Assembly: GCA_014804695.1 (NCBI GenBank)
Contig: JAAUZJ010000047.1
Span: forward strand, 19,874-83,873
Reading direction: 5' to 3'
Source: Lachnospiraceae bacterium
GTDB taxonomy: Bacteria; Bacillota; Clostridia; Lachnospirales; Lachnospiraceae
Length of the DNA: 64,000 nt
The notes below the pieces were generated by a model, which had not been told where the DNA came from, did not search any database, and saw nothing but the letters and a program-made list of their open reading frames with translations. Shown piece after piece: positions 36,314 to 44,501 of this stretch (positions are counted from its first letter, which is position 1; each line of letters opens with the position of its first letter). The translations under genes were made by a program, and so were the position numbers.

Positions 36314-38122
36314 TTATCTGCCTCCCATGTTATCTGCAGGACCGCCTCCGCCTCCGCCAAATGAATTGGAATTACCCATTCCGCCACCATTATCCGGGGA
36401 AGCGCCGCCAAAGCCGCCCTCCGAAGGTCTGCCACCGAATCCGTCGGATCCGTCTTCCTGATTCATATCCGGTTCTTCTTCAGTCGCTTCAGTGCTACCG
36501 GAACTGCTTTCCGCATTTTTATTCATAACGCTTTCAATATAAACAATATCGCCTTCCTCAAGCCCGCTCACGATCTCTATGGATGCAGTATCGGAAAATC
36601 CTGTTTCCACAGCCGCCTTTACCCTGTTGCCGGAAGCATCTTTTTTGTATACATAGCTTACGCCGTTTTCTTCAAATACGGCTTTCTTTGACACATAAAG
36701 CACATCCGTAACTGAATCCGTCACAAAAGTAACGTCCGCAGTCATGCCGCCATATAAAAGCTCTGTATCACCCAGTACCAGAATATCTACCGGATAACTG
36801 ATGGTAGTCGCATGCTCTGACGAGGCTGTGGTTGTTATACTTATGATCCTGCCCTCCCAAAGCTGCTCCGGATAGGCGGTAAAGACAAGTTCTACGGAAT
36901 CACCTACTGAAATTGCCGCCACATCCTCTTCCGAAACATCAATAGATATCTGGTATTCATCCGCCTTTGCATAAGTCAGCATAGCGCCTTCACTTATAAG
37001 CTCATCTCCGGCTTCATACCTGACATTAGTGACCAGCCCGCCTTCAGATGCATAAATTTGATTATCTCCGCCCACAAATTCTTCAAAAGCATCCATTTTA
37101 CCCTGTATCTCATCCAGTTCAGTCTGTGCCTGATTTACGGCTTCCGAGAGGGAATTAGTGGAATAGTTATAAATTTCTTCCGCCAGTTCCCCTTCCAGAC
37201 TGGCAGAATTATAATTATTAACCGCCTCCTGGTTTTCTAAAATCTGCGTTACTTTGGCGTCTTCTATTTCCTGCTGCTTCTTTTCTATTTCCGCCTGATT
37301 ATCCGTAATTGTATCACTGTATCTTTGCAATTCATCCTCAAGCGCTTCTAACTGGCTTTTTGCAGTCTGGTAGGCTGTAAGATTACTGGTATAGGCTGTT
37401 GAATTATGTAAATCTGTTTCCTCATATGTTTCTTTTGCCGTTGTATAGGCTGTCTTAGCATTCTCGTAAGATTCCAGCAAATCCTCATCTGCTAACATTT
37501 CCTCTGCCACGGCTATTTCCAGTTCCAGCACCGCAATTTCTGCCTCCAGGCCTTTTACCTTCTGCTCGCTTGCAGTGATTGCAGCCTGAAAATCCGCATT
37601 TGCCCGGTTTCCTGCTTTCACACTGCTGTCATAGGTACTCTTTGCACTCAGCATGGAAATATCGTACTCCGCCTGGGCGTTAGACAATGTAATTCTGGCT
37701 TCCGTAAGAGCTGAACTTAATTTTCTCCGTACCGAGCTTACGCTGCTGTCCGTAAGCTTAAACAGCAAATCGCCTTCTTCAATCCGTTGTCCGCTGACTA
37801 CATATACTTCTTCGATTTCCAGATATTTAGTGGTCTCACTGTCTTCATCGTCATCGCTGTCATCATCATCGTCGTCATCCAATTCCAGATCAAGATCATA
37901 AGTCACGCTGCTCTCACCAAAAGACAAGCTTCCACTTTCCATGATTCCCAGAACCAGATCGCCTCTGGCAACGGTTTCTTCTTTATATATGTACACTTCA
38001 TTACTTAAATTCGGCTTGATAAACAAAGTATAAATGCAGGCTCCCAAAAGGAGTATTAACGCTGCGGCAGCCAGAATCAGCTTCCTGCGGAATTTTTTGT
38101 CTTTTTTCAGTCTTTCCTTCAT
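36314..38122 (-). CDS. HlyD/MacA-type adaptor, second of three, with Asp run
   Basis: 602 residues with one TM at about 14-35. An unusual acidic run (ELDDDDDDDSDDDEDSE, about residues 79-95) lies between the first lipoyl strand and LEIEEVYV. A long coiled-coil hairpin (about 135-335) precedes the second lipoyl half (GLVTNVRYEAGDEL), barrel and membrane-proximal domains. The C-terminal 70 residues are low-complexity, acidic then glycine-rich (GFGGRPSEGGFGGASPDNGG). The start overlaps the previous gene's stop (ATGA). The Asp run could bind divalent cations; this is inference. Confidence 0.88.
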   Translation of the reverse strand: MKERLKKDKKFRRKLILAAAALILLLGACIYTLFIKPNLSNEVYIYKEETVARGDLVLGIMESGSLSFGESSVTYDLDLELDDDDDDDSDDDEDSETTKYLEIEEVYVVSGQRIEEGDLLFKLTDSSVSSVRRKLSSALTEARITLSNAQAEYDISMLSAKSTYDSSVKAGNRANADFQAAITASEQKVKGLEAEIAVLELEIAVAEEMLADEDLLESYENAKTAYTTAKETYEETDLHNSTAYTSNLTAYQTAKSQLEALEDELQRYSDTITDNQAEIEKKQQEIEDAKVTQILENQEAVNNYNSASLEGELAEEIYNYSTNSLSEAVNQAQTELDEIQGKMDAFEEFVGGDNQIYASEGGLVTNVRYEAGDELISEGAMLTYAKADEYQISIDVSEEDVAAISVGDSVELVFTAYPEQLWEGRIISITTTASSEHATTISYPVDILVLGDTELLYGGMTADVTFVTDSVTDVLYVSKKAVFEENGVSYVYKKDASGNRVKAAVETGFSDTASIEIVSGLEEGDIVYIESVMNKNAESSSGSTEATEEEPDMNQEDGSDGFGGRPSEGGFGGASPDNGGGMGNSNSFGGGGGGPADNMGGR

Positions 38123-40257
38123 TGTCCATCTCCTTTTGCGTCTCTTTGTTCATCCGATCCTTTGGCGCCTTTACCCGGCCTTCCACCGCCTCTTTCTCTG
38201 TCTTCACCTTCAGGCATTCCACCGCCTCTTTCTCCGCTTTCGCCTTCTGCACCTGTCTCAGACATCCTCATCATCTGCTGTATCGTTTCATCACTCATTC
38301 CGAAATACACATACGCCGTCAGGTTGGAATCCAGAGTACTCACATCACCATCCAGCATAACAGTTACCTGATAAGTAACAGAAGAACGGCTCTGTGCCTG
38401 CGTAACAGGATTTATGAGAGTTACTGTTCCCTGATAAGAACCATACTCACTGACTGTCACATAAACACTGTCGCCTATGGAAATATCTGCGATATTGCTC
38501 TGGTCTACACTGGCAGTTACTGTTACTGTTTCAGGATTGCTGTAAGCGATAACAAGGCTTTCCCCCGACAAATAGCTGTTCGCCCTGACACCGTTCATAA
38601 CAATGGTTCCCGCATTCTGCGTATAAAAATACCCATCCCCGATAGTCTCCTCAAAGAGCGCCATGTTTTCTTCGGCTTCTTCCTTATCATCTGCAAGGGC
38701 AGCCAGCGTTTCTTCCAGACTTTCCAGAGCCGTTTCATAAACAGCCTGCGCATTATCACTTTCTGCTATCGTTATTTCATAATCTGCCTTACAGGAAATC
38801 AACTGTTTTTCATATTGAGTCTGTGCCTGAACTAATTCTGCTTCTAAAGATTCCAGATTACTGATCGCCTGTTCCAGTCCGGCAGCTGCCCTTTTTTTGG
38901 CAGTCTCATAATTCTTTAATGCAGTCTCATAGTTATTTGATTCCTCCTGCACCAGTTCATCCAGCATGTTATAAACGGAAAGTATGGATGATGCTTCATT
39001 ATAACTGCTTCCCCTGCCAGCTCCTGATGTTTCACCCATATTTCCCTGTCCGCCGCCGCCCTGATCCATTTGCGGCGGTGCTCCGTTCGCGCCTCCGGGG
39101 CGTTCTGTGTTTCCATTTCCACTGTTGTCGTTGCCACTTCCGTCGGTGCCATCTCCACTTCCGTCGGTGCCGTCTCCACCTCCGCCGTTGCCATCTCCAC
39201 TTTCGTCGGTGCCGTCTCCACCTCCGCCGTTGCCATCTCCACTTTCGTCGGTGCCGTCTCCACTTCCGCCGGTACCATCTCCACTTTCACCGCTTTCTGC
39301 TAATGTATTCAGGCTCATTGTCAAAAATTGCAAATCTGACACCGCTGTCATATTTGTATTTAATACTGCATTTTCCGCACTGACAGAGCCATTTGCCATG
39401 GTACGCAGATTACTGCCCCCTCCGGTCTGGGAACCGCCACTACTGCTTCCAGTACCTGAACTCGAATTTCCACCTGAGCTTGAACCTGAACCGCCGGAAG
39501 TACCTTCGCTTTCCTCTATATTCCACTTCTCGTAATATTCCATAAGAAGTGCAAAATGCTCGCAATAAGCCTGATAAAGCTCATCTACCTTATAATAAGT
39601 TCTGTAATAATCTTCGTTCACAGACTTTGTATATTCCTCCGCCAATTCTCTGGCTTCCTCAACCTGTTCTTCCAACCTCTCCACCTGCTTTGCAGCTTCA
39701 GCCACAGCCTTATCGTATTCCGCCTGACTGTATTTTTTGTTAACGGCTGCAGTTTCATTTGTAACTCTGGCATCAATGACTCCCGTTTCATAATCGATGA
39801 CGCCCTGCCTGTAAGCAAGCTCAGCCTCAACAACCGCATTTTCAAGCTCCTTACGCGCATCCTCCAATGTATCTTCCGAAACCTTAAAAACAGCAGTCCC
39901 TGCCTCAACCTCATCGCCTGTAGACAGATAGCTTTCTTCTACATAAATAGAAGTTTCAAGGAAATCCAGTTCCCACAGTTCACTCAACATTCCTACGGAA
40001 GTCAGCCCACTGGCGCTAATAACATTTTCACCCATGTTATCCATGGAAAAAGGCATATCCCTCCGTCCTGAGTCATTCCTGTTCTTTGCATAAAAGAAAA
40101 ACGCAGTGCCGCCTGCAAGCAGTAAAACACACACGCTTGACAAAATAATGATCAGGCGTTTCTTTTTACTAAGCTTGCCTTTCTTCTCCTGTTTTTCATT
40201 CTGCTCTGTTAATTCTTCGTCTATATTTTCTTCATTTATATCTTCTAACTTCATCAT
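38119..40257 (-). CDS. HlyD/MacA-type adaptor, first of three, with S/G/D repeats
   Basis: 712 residues. The cytosolic N-terminus is charged, with one TM at about 35-56. The split lipoyl motif comes first (IYVEESYLSTGDEVEAGTAVF). The helical hairpin (about 125-540) is interrupted by a large S/G/D/N-rich insert (about 250-420), including repeated SGDGTDESGDGNGGGG units. Lipoyl, barrel and membrane-proximal domains follow, then a Gly/Glu/Arg-rich tail. It is first in the operon behind the direct-repeat promoter. Two adjacent ATGs exist; the second (40254) has the better spacing to GAGAGG. Confidence 0.85.
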   Translation of the reverse strand: MMKLEDINEENIDEELTEQNEKQEKKGKLSKKKRLIIILSSVCVLLLAGGTAFFFYAKNRNDSGRRDMPFSMDNMGENVISASGLTSVGMLSELWELDFLETSIYVEESYLSTGDEVEAGTAVFKVSEDTLEDARKELENAVVEAELAYRQGVIDYETGVIDARVTNETAAVNKKYSQAEYDKAVAEAAKQVERLEEQVEEARELAEEYTKSVNEDYYRTYYKVDELYQAYCEHFALLMEYYEKWNIEESEGTSGGSGSSSGGNSSSGTGSSSGGSQTGGGSNLRTMANGSVSAENAVLNTNMTAVSDLQFLTMSLNTLAESGESGDGTGGSGDGTDESGDGNGGGGDGTDESGDGNGGGGDGTDGSGDGTDGSGNDNSGNGNTERPGGANGAPPQMDQGGGGQGNMGETSGAGRGSSYNEASSILSVYNMLDELVQEESNNYETALKNYETAKKRAAAGLEQAISNLESLEAELVQAQTQYEKQLISCKADYEITIAESDNAQAVYETALESLEETLAALADDKEEAEENMALFEETIGDGYFYTQNAGTIVMNGVRANSYLSGESLVIAYSNPETVTVTASVDQSNIADISIGDSVYVTVSEYGSYQGTVTLINPVTQAQSRSSVTYQVTVMLDGDVSTLDSNLTAYVYFGMSDETIQQMMRMSETGAEGESGERGGGMPEGEDRERGGGRPGKGAKGSDEQRDAKGDGQ
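39118..39293. repeat. 18/42-bp tandem repeat in the first adaptor gene
   Basis: Encodes SGDGT/DESGDGNGGGG-type repeats. A 42-nt unit occurs twice in identical form (starting about 39172 and 39214) within a longer run of 18-nt SGDGTD-type units. In-frame and length-variable in principle. Confidence 0.8.
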
Positions 40258-40271
40258 TTTCCTCTCTCTGG

Positions 40272-40322
40272 CCCCAGCGGCAATAAACGGTCAAGGCATA
40301 CTGATACCTTGATAATCTGGGG
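40272..40322 (-). promoter_or_regulatory. Structured leader hairpin of the export operon
   Basis: In the roughly 90-nt leader, CCCCAG (40272-40277) pairs with CTGGGG (40317-40322), and inside it TCAAGG (40291-40296) pairs with CCTTGA (40307-40312). The ribosome site lies just outside the stem. It could stabilise the mRNA or modulate initiation. Confidence 0.5.
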
Positions 40323-40353
40323 GTGCTCTATTTATAATAAAAAACCAGTGTAT

Positions 40354-40386
40354 ATTATACTAGCCAATGCTGAAACTACGCTGAAA
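40354..40386 (-). promoter_or_regulatory. Export operon promoter with direct-repeat box
   Basis: On the minus strand two TTTCAGC heptamers (40380-40386 and 40369-40375), 11-bp period, lie 9 nt upstream of TATAAT (40354-40359). There is no good -35 (AGCGTA), as expected of an activator-dependent promoter. The same box lies at the response-regulator promoter (30397-30414), there with 12 nt to the -10. Confidence 0.7.
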
Positions 40387-40393
40387 TCAGACA

Positions 40394-40525
40394 CTAAAAA
40401 AGACAACCAAGATCATATCTCTTGATTGCCTTTTCATCATGATTATTATGCACTTTTTCAACTGAAAGAAAAGCACAACTTTCAATTAATTCTTTCTCTG
40501 TCTCATAATCATTATTTCTTGTCAA
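40394..40525 (-). CDS. Possible small ORF after the UPF0175 gene
   Basis: A 43-codon reading with a TTG start that overlaps the UPF0175 stop (TTGA); it begins TRNNDYETEKELIESCAFLS. Composition looks protein-like, and it ends inside the terminator hairpin. There is no strong ribosome site and no family match. It could be a frame-shifted C-terminal remnant of the upstream gene. Confidence 0.25.
   Translation of the reverse strand: MTRNNDYETEKELIESCAFLSVEKVHNNHDEKAIKRYDLGCLF
40396..40434 (-). terminator. Intrinsic terminator after the UPF0175 gene
   Basis: A 13-bp interrupted stem (AAAAG, CAA and CAAGA arms pairing with TCTTG, TTG and CTTTT), 7-nt loop, followed by six T residues on the minus strand. 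Confidence 0.7.
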
Positions 40526-40785
40526 CTCGTTCTTTTTACTGTCTGGATTTCCTCCTCCAATTCTTCATCTGTCATATCCAAATATGGTATCCCAATCATG
40601 CTATATAATCTAATAAGTTCCATTTTGTTCATTCCCAATAGTTCTGCCGCACGACCATGTGAAATTGTATCATTTGCAATACTTGGATATAACAAAAGCG
40701 CATTTCGCATTTCTTCCGTTGTATCATCTAGTACATAATCCTTCGCTAGTGCCGGTATCTTTATTTCAATGCTTGCCATAGACAT
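40522..40785 (-). CDS. UPF0175 family protein (antitoxin-like)
   Basis: 87 residues starting MSMASIEIKIPALAKDYVLDD. The central pattern (MRNALLLYPSIANDTISHGRAAELLGMNKMELI) matches UPF0175, whose members have a ribbon-helix-helix-like fold and are often encoded with DUF3368/PIN toxins. No PIN-type gene is present next to it here. The ATG at 40785 follows AAAGGAG at 7 nt. A perfect palindrome CACTTAAGTG (40811-40820) upstream may be its operator (autoregulation is typical of antitoxins). Confidence 0.75.
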   Translation of the reverse strand: MSMASIEIKIPALAKDYVLDDTTEEMRNALLLYPSIANDTISHGRAAELLGMNKMELIRLYSMIGIPYLDMTDEELEEEIQTVKRTS

Positions 40786-40810
40786 AAAACTACTCCTTTC
40801 TTTTTCAAAC

Positions 40811-40820
40811 CACTTAAGTG
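40811..40820. promoter_or_regulatory. Palindrome CACTTAAGTG upstream of the UPF0175 gene
   Basis: 10-nt perfect palindrome 25 nt before the start codon, in the position expected for an autorepressor operator. Short, so chance is possible. Confidence 0.3.
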
Positions 40821-40974
40821 AATATATATTAATTCTCGTCACCACTCTAAAAGCATTTTTATCTTATATCATACATTATACACATCATTCAGTTAAAATA
40901 CAATCAACCGATACCTAATTGCTACTCAGCTACTTTTTGAAAAGATTTAACGATAATCATTATTTATATGTTTT

Positions 40975-41115
40975 TTATTTATTTTCCACTTGCAATGTAA
41001 TAAGTTTCAGTATATTGCCAGGATTGTAGAATATCCCTTTTTCTCCCCAACTACTGACTAAAACTGTCCCCTCTAAATTGTCAAGGCAATACTGCAAAAT
41101 TTCATCTGGTCTCAT
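40975..41115 (-). pseudogene. Truncated DUF6194-like fragment, 46 aa
   Basis: The ATG at 41115 follows AGGAGC at 8 nt. The product begins MRPDEILQYCLDNLEGTVLV and continues SSWGEKGIFYNPGNILK. This resembles the N-terminus of DUF6194-type proteins (EI..Y....G....SWGE..FYNPG), which normally continue for 100 or more residues. After GNILK the frame runs into unrelated residues and stops; in the next frame TYYIASGK follows, which suggests a frameshift. The rest is missing, so I regard it as a decayed gene with an intact start region. The surrounding gap (40786-41211) otherwise holds nothing I can name. Confidence 0.5.
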
Positions 41116-41211
41116 ATTTTGCTGCTCCTATTCCCATATCTGCCGAAAAGCAGGAAAGCCCATCCATCCTCTATGCCTTATTGGTGATATACGTTCATTC
41201 ATAACAGACTA

Positions 41212-42261
41212 TCAATTATAACTCGGTATGTAATCTCCAAACTGATTGTTAATTCCGCTTATAAATGAATACTGTCTTGTAAATACCGTAAGGCTGCTTA
41301 AAAAGCGGCTATAATTCTTATAGTTGTCCTCTGTTTTGAAATTGTCACTTAGCAGATCATTCACATTAAAAATCTGCCCCTTTAAGCTTCCGGTTTTGGA
41401 TATTGAAAATGGAATATTTATATACTCCTGACAGTCATTCCACGAAACTGATAAAATACCATCGAAGGAGTTTTGTTTGTAGAAAAATTTGAAATTCTCA
41501 GGAGGTACCAACGATTCATCTTCCATACTGGCTCTGCCTACTTGATTCCTATAGTTAATATTCCACATACTATTATAATCGAATCCTCCGTCTATTGTAT
41601 AGATAGAATTTTTTTCTATCTCTTCGGTATCAATTTCGGGAATCTCCCATTTATCTGTCATATTATGAGCGGCTTTCTGCAATAGTTCTTTTGTTTCCTC
41701 ACATTTGTAATAGTAATCAGAATTGTAGTAAACAAAGTCGTCTGACCTGCCGCCATATGTTGCATTTATAGCCAGTCCCTCATTATAATTTGCATTTTGG
41801 GCTGCTATTGCATTTTTCTTTGCAAACATTTCATACATCTGCGCTACAATCTGCTGGTTATCTTCTTCATCCGTACCCGTTGTCTGACGCATTTGTGTCC
41901 GGTAAATGCGCATGGAAGTACAACATTCTTCAAAATAATCCTCCACATCGCTCTGACTGATTTTTCCTGAGTAATAATCCGTCATGCAATTATAGATAGA
42001 TTTTTGCATATCATATCCAAACTGGTCGGAAAACACGCTTGCAGGCAATCCTGTTACCTGTTTATTTATGTCATTATAATTTTCTGACGGGATAGCCTGC
42101 ATGGTAAATTGAGTGATACCTTTAATTTCAACACTATCCTGCGCCTTTGTCTTTAAAGCCTCACAATCAATTGGAGTTCCGTTCTGATATTTCTTTTGAA
42201 GTTCTTCAAGTTGCTCCTGTGAAATGTATGGAATACTTCTCCCATTGCCTGTAATTAACAT
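41212..42261 (-). CDS. Hypothetical protein, 349 aa, exported-protein cluster
   Basis: Not recognised. It starts MLITGNGRSIPYISQEQLEELQ and is rich in Asn, Tyr and Asp with few hydrophobic runs. There is no signal peptide or TM. The start at 42261 has GGAGGA 7 nt upstream. It lies 15 nt after the 42277-43560 gene and is the last gene of a three-gene operon with the FliD-like 43612-44268 gene. The Gly/Asn/Ser-rich N-terminus without a Sec signal recalls substrates of flagellar-type export; this is inference. Confidence 0.6.
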   Translation of the reverse strand: MLITGNGRSIPYISQEQLEELQKKYQNGTPIDCEALKTKAQDSVEIKGITQFTMQAIPSENYNDINKQVTGLPASVFSDQFGYDMQKSIYNCMTDYYSGKISQSDVEDYFEECCTSMRIYRTQMRQTTGTDEEDNQQIVAQMYEMFAKKNAIAAQNANYNEGLAINATYGGRSDDFVYYNSDYYYKCEETKELLQKAAHNMTDKWEIPEIDTEEIEKNSIYTIDGGFDYNSMWNINYRNQVGRASMEDESLVPPENFKFFYKQNSFDGILSVSWNDCQEYINIPFSISKTGSLKGQIFNVNDLLSDNFKTEDNYKNYSRFLSSLTVFTRQYSFISGINNQFGDYIPSYN

Positions 42262-42276
42262 GATCTTGTCCTCCAT

Positions 42277-43560
42277 CTACGAAAATAATTTCTGAGTATT
42301 TGCTGCAAAACTTGTATTTTCATTCATAATATCTGATAGTATGCTTATTGCTGCTCCTTTTTTATAACCAGAACTTTGGAAGGCTGCTAAAAACTTTTCT
42401 TTGGTCTGCTCCATTATTGATACCGCGGACTCTCTATATTCAGTATCAAGAAATTGGGACTTATCTTGTGTTTTTCCTTCATTTTTAGAAGAGTTTCTAT
42501 GGAAATACCATGAACTGTCCGGATTTTCAAATGCTTTATTTGTCTGTTGACAGGTAATATACCCCTCCAGATTTGCCAGACGCATTTTAAAAGCCTCATC
42601 TAATCCAGCTAAATCTTCATCAAGCGTCAGCGACGTTTTTCCCGTAAGTCCATAGGAAACTTCACGGTCTCCATTTTCATGTTCTTTTACAATTTCATTG
42701 TAACGGGTTTCATATGTATCCATTATAGATTTCATTACATCTTCAACATTATAATTTCCGTCTTTTAATGTCTGGCTGCTGACGCTCCGCATTGCCATAT
42801 AATGTTCCCATGCGACCTCGTTTGTATTTTGTATTGTCAGTTCCCTGACATTGGTATAATCTGAATCGGGTTCAAATTTTCCTGTCAGCAACTGCGATAA
42901 TGTACCCACATTATGATCGAACGTCACATATATCTCCCGTGTTCCGGCATCATAAGCATTAGACGCTTTTGCCAACAGCCTTTCATTGTTCCATGACTGT
43001 AATAACCGGTCTCTTTCCTGTTCCTGATTTGCAATCTTTTCATTCCACATTTTATGCTGCTGTTTTTTTGTCTGCGCTCGTTTTTCAAGATATTCCTCCA
43101 GAAGATCCTTCTGCTTAGCTTTCTGCCCGCTTGTCTTTTTATAAAAACTGTTTTGTGAACGGGCATAAAATTCTGAATCGTTGTATACAGACCATGAATC
43201 GCCTCTATAATCTTTAGAAGTGGCTCCTACCGTGATTACCAAAGAGCAATCAGGAGCAGGAGCAACAGACGATGTTAAATCACGTCTAAGTAATGATAAT
43301 ATCTTTTCCCTGTACTCAGGATCATCTTTCATATTCTTAAACGCTTCCTCTGATATGTTAATAGCCACATTTGCTATTGTCCTATCCCTTGGTATCTTAT
43401 CAATTTCAGCATAGAATTCCTTTTTGAAAATCGCCATTTCTTCCGCTTCTGATAATTCCCGCGTACTGCCTGTTTCTTCTGTGCTTTTTACGCTCTTTGT
43501 GCTTTTCGTTGTCGCTACATTATTCTGATAAAATTTAAGTCCTGCTCCACTAATGCTCAT
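42277..43560 (-). CDS. Hypothetical protein, 427 aa, MSISGAG-type N-terminus
   Basis: It starts MSISGAGLKFYQNNVATTKS, closely resembling the N-terminus of the unlinked 49104-50129 product (MSINGVG). The middle is charged and partly coiled-coil (KQKDLLEEYLEKRAQTKKQQHKMWNEK...), and the C-terminus ends NENTSFAANTQKLFS. No signal peptide or TM. I do not recognise the function; similar short SIxGxG starts occur in Lachnospiraceae DUF families of unknown role. GGAGG lies 10 nt before the ATG. Confidence 0.6.
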   Translation of the reverse strand: MSISGAGLKFYQNNVATTKSTKSVKSTEETGSTRELSEAEEMAIFKKEFYAEIDKIPRDRTIANVAINISEEAFKNMKDDPEYREKILSLLRRDLTSSVAPAPDCSLVITVGATSKDYRGDSWSVYNDSEFYARSQNSFYKKTSGQKAKQKDLLEEYLEKRAQTKKQQHKMWNEKIANQEQERDRLLQSWNNERLLAKASNAYDAGTREIYVTFDHNVGTLSQLLTGKFEPDSDYTNVRELTIQNTNEVAWEHYMAMRSVSSQTLKDGNYNVEDVMKSIMDTYETRYNEIVKEHENGDREVSYGLTGKTSLTLDEDLAGLDEAFKMRLANLEGYITCQQTNKAFENPDSSWYFHRNSSKNEGKTQDKSQFLDTEYRESAVSIMEQTKEKFLAAFQSSGYKKGAAISILSDIMNENTSFAANTQKLFS

Positions 43561-43611
43561 TTCCAAATTTCCTCCGTGCACTGGAATGTCTGTCTGTTTT
43601 CCAATATTATG

Positions 43612-44268
43612 TTAACCGAATAAATCATACTTGCTTGCCAGTGCTGAATAAAGCGATCCGCTGGATGAATACTGGCTTGACAAGCTGCTTATGTTTGTCT
43701 GTGCATTGTCGGAAACCTTTCCTGCCAGATATGCAACTTTTTGTGTAAAGCCTGTGCTGCTGCCAAGCACTTTTTCCAAGGCGTCAATATCCGTTCCTTT
43801 CAACTTATCCTTGTCAACGCTCAGCGAGCCATCTTTTGCCACACTGATTCCAATGCCTGCCAATGCTTCCTTATTGCCGGAAGCTGCAGATTTAAGCATC
43901 TGAGCGTAGTAATCATTCATGGTATCGGACATATTTTTCAGTGCAGAGAGCGTACTGTTATACTTTCCTACAAAGTCATCCACTGCATTGTAGATGTCCT
44001 GATTGTCCCCGCTTTCCCTTGCCTTAGAAAAAAGTGAATCCTCATCGGTTGACATAAATATGGATGCAGCATCAAATAACTGGTCCGCTGTCTTTTCTAA
44101 CTTTTCATATTTGGTCTTGGTGACAGTGTCAGTGGTAGTGCTCTTAGTCAGCGCACTGATCAGGGTATCGTTTGAATTATCATCGAGATAATTTAAGAGC
44201 GAAGTGTTATTGATTGGAAGTCCTGCCTTTCTTGCTGATTCGTTCAGCATCTGTGTTGTAACTCTCAT
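43612..44268 (-). CDS. FliD C-terminal-like / flagellar-type exported protein
   Basis: 218 residues. The N-terminus MRVTTQMLNESARKAG resembles the D0 start of FlgL/flagellin-type axial proteins. The C-terminal half (VGKYNSTLSALKNM, then GIGISVAKDGSLSVDKDKLK) has the pattern of the FliD cap protein's C-terminal domain. It is far shorter than FliD (about 450 or more residues) and lacks its N-terminal domain. GGAGG precedes the ATG. A GCCGATAG motif (44315-44322) upstream resembles a sigma-28 -10 element. It heads the operon with the two hypothetical genes. Confidence 0.6.
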   Translation of the reverse strand: MRVTTQMLNESARKAGLPINNTSLLNYLDDNSNDTLISALTKSTTTDTVTKTKYEKLEKTADQLFDAASIFMSTDEDSLFSKARESGDNQDIYNAVDDFVGKYNSTLSALKNMSDTMNDYYAQMLKSAASGNKEALAGIGISVAKDGSLSVDKDKLKGTDIDALEKVLGSSTGFTQKVAYLAGKVSDNAQTNISSLSSQYSSSGSLYSALASKYDLFG

Positions 44269-44314
44269 GTCTTAGTCCTCCTAAAATTTTATATTTCTTG
44301 CTGCTTCATAAAAT

Positions 44315-44322
44315 CTATCGGC
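44315..44322 (-). promoter_or_regulatory. Candidate sigma-28-like -10 (GCCGATAG)
   Basis: On the minus strand GCCGATAG lies about 47 nt upstream of the FliD-like start. It matches the flagellar sigma -10 consensus at seven of eight positions, but the upstream -35 (expected TAAA-type) is weak. Confidence 0.3.
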
Positions 44323-44406
44323 AGATGCCGCCCATTTTCCAATCAATATAGCACCAAATGACCGTTTTTGGCTATGAAATGACAATAAAGCTTATAAAAT
44401 CACCGC

Positions 44407-44448
44407 AAAAGGTGGTCACGCCCTGCTTACAACAGACTGACCACCTTT
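44407..44448 (-). terminator. Intrinsic terminator between FliD-like genes
   Basis: Perfect 11-bp stem AAAGGTGGTCA/TGACCACCTTT (44408-44418 with 44438-44448), 19-nt loop, T run on the minus strand. It separates the 44502-45317 transcript from the next operon. Confidence 0.8.
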
Positions 44449-44501
44449 CTAATCGTGTAATTCACATTAATTGAGTTCTTTTATAATTTTTTGCTTTTTT
44501 C

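Noticed and set aside
38122..38835. Long plus-strand frame opposite the first adaptor
   Set aside because: Antisense shadow of the adaptor coding sequence; no ribosome site, and cysteine/serine-rich composition reflects the complementary repeats.
39118..39293. CRISPR array
   Set aside because: The repeats are contiguous coding minisatellites in frame with the adaptor, with no unique spacers and no cas genes.
40522..40785. Complete toxin-antitoxin pair at the UPF0175 gene
   Set aside because: No PIN/DUF3368-type toxin frame lies on either side; only a 43-codon unrecognised frame follows.
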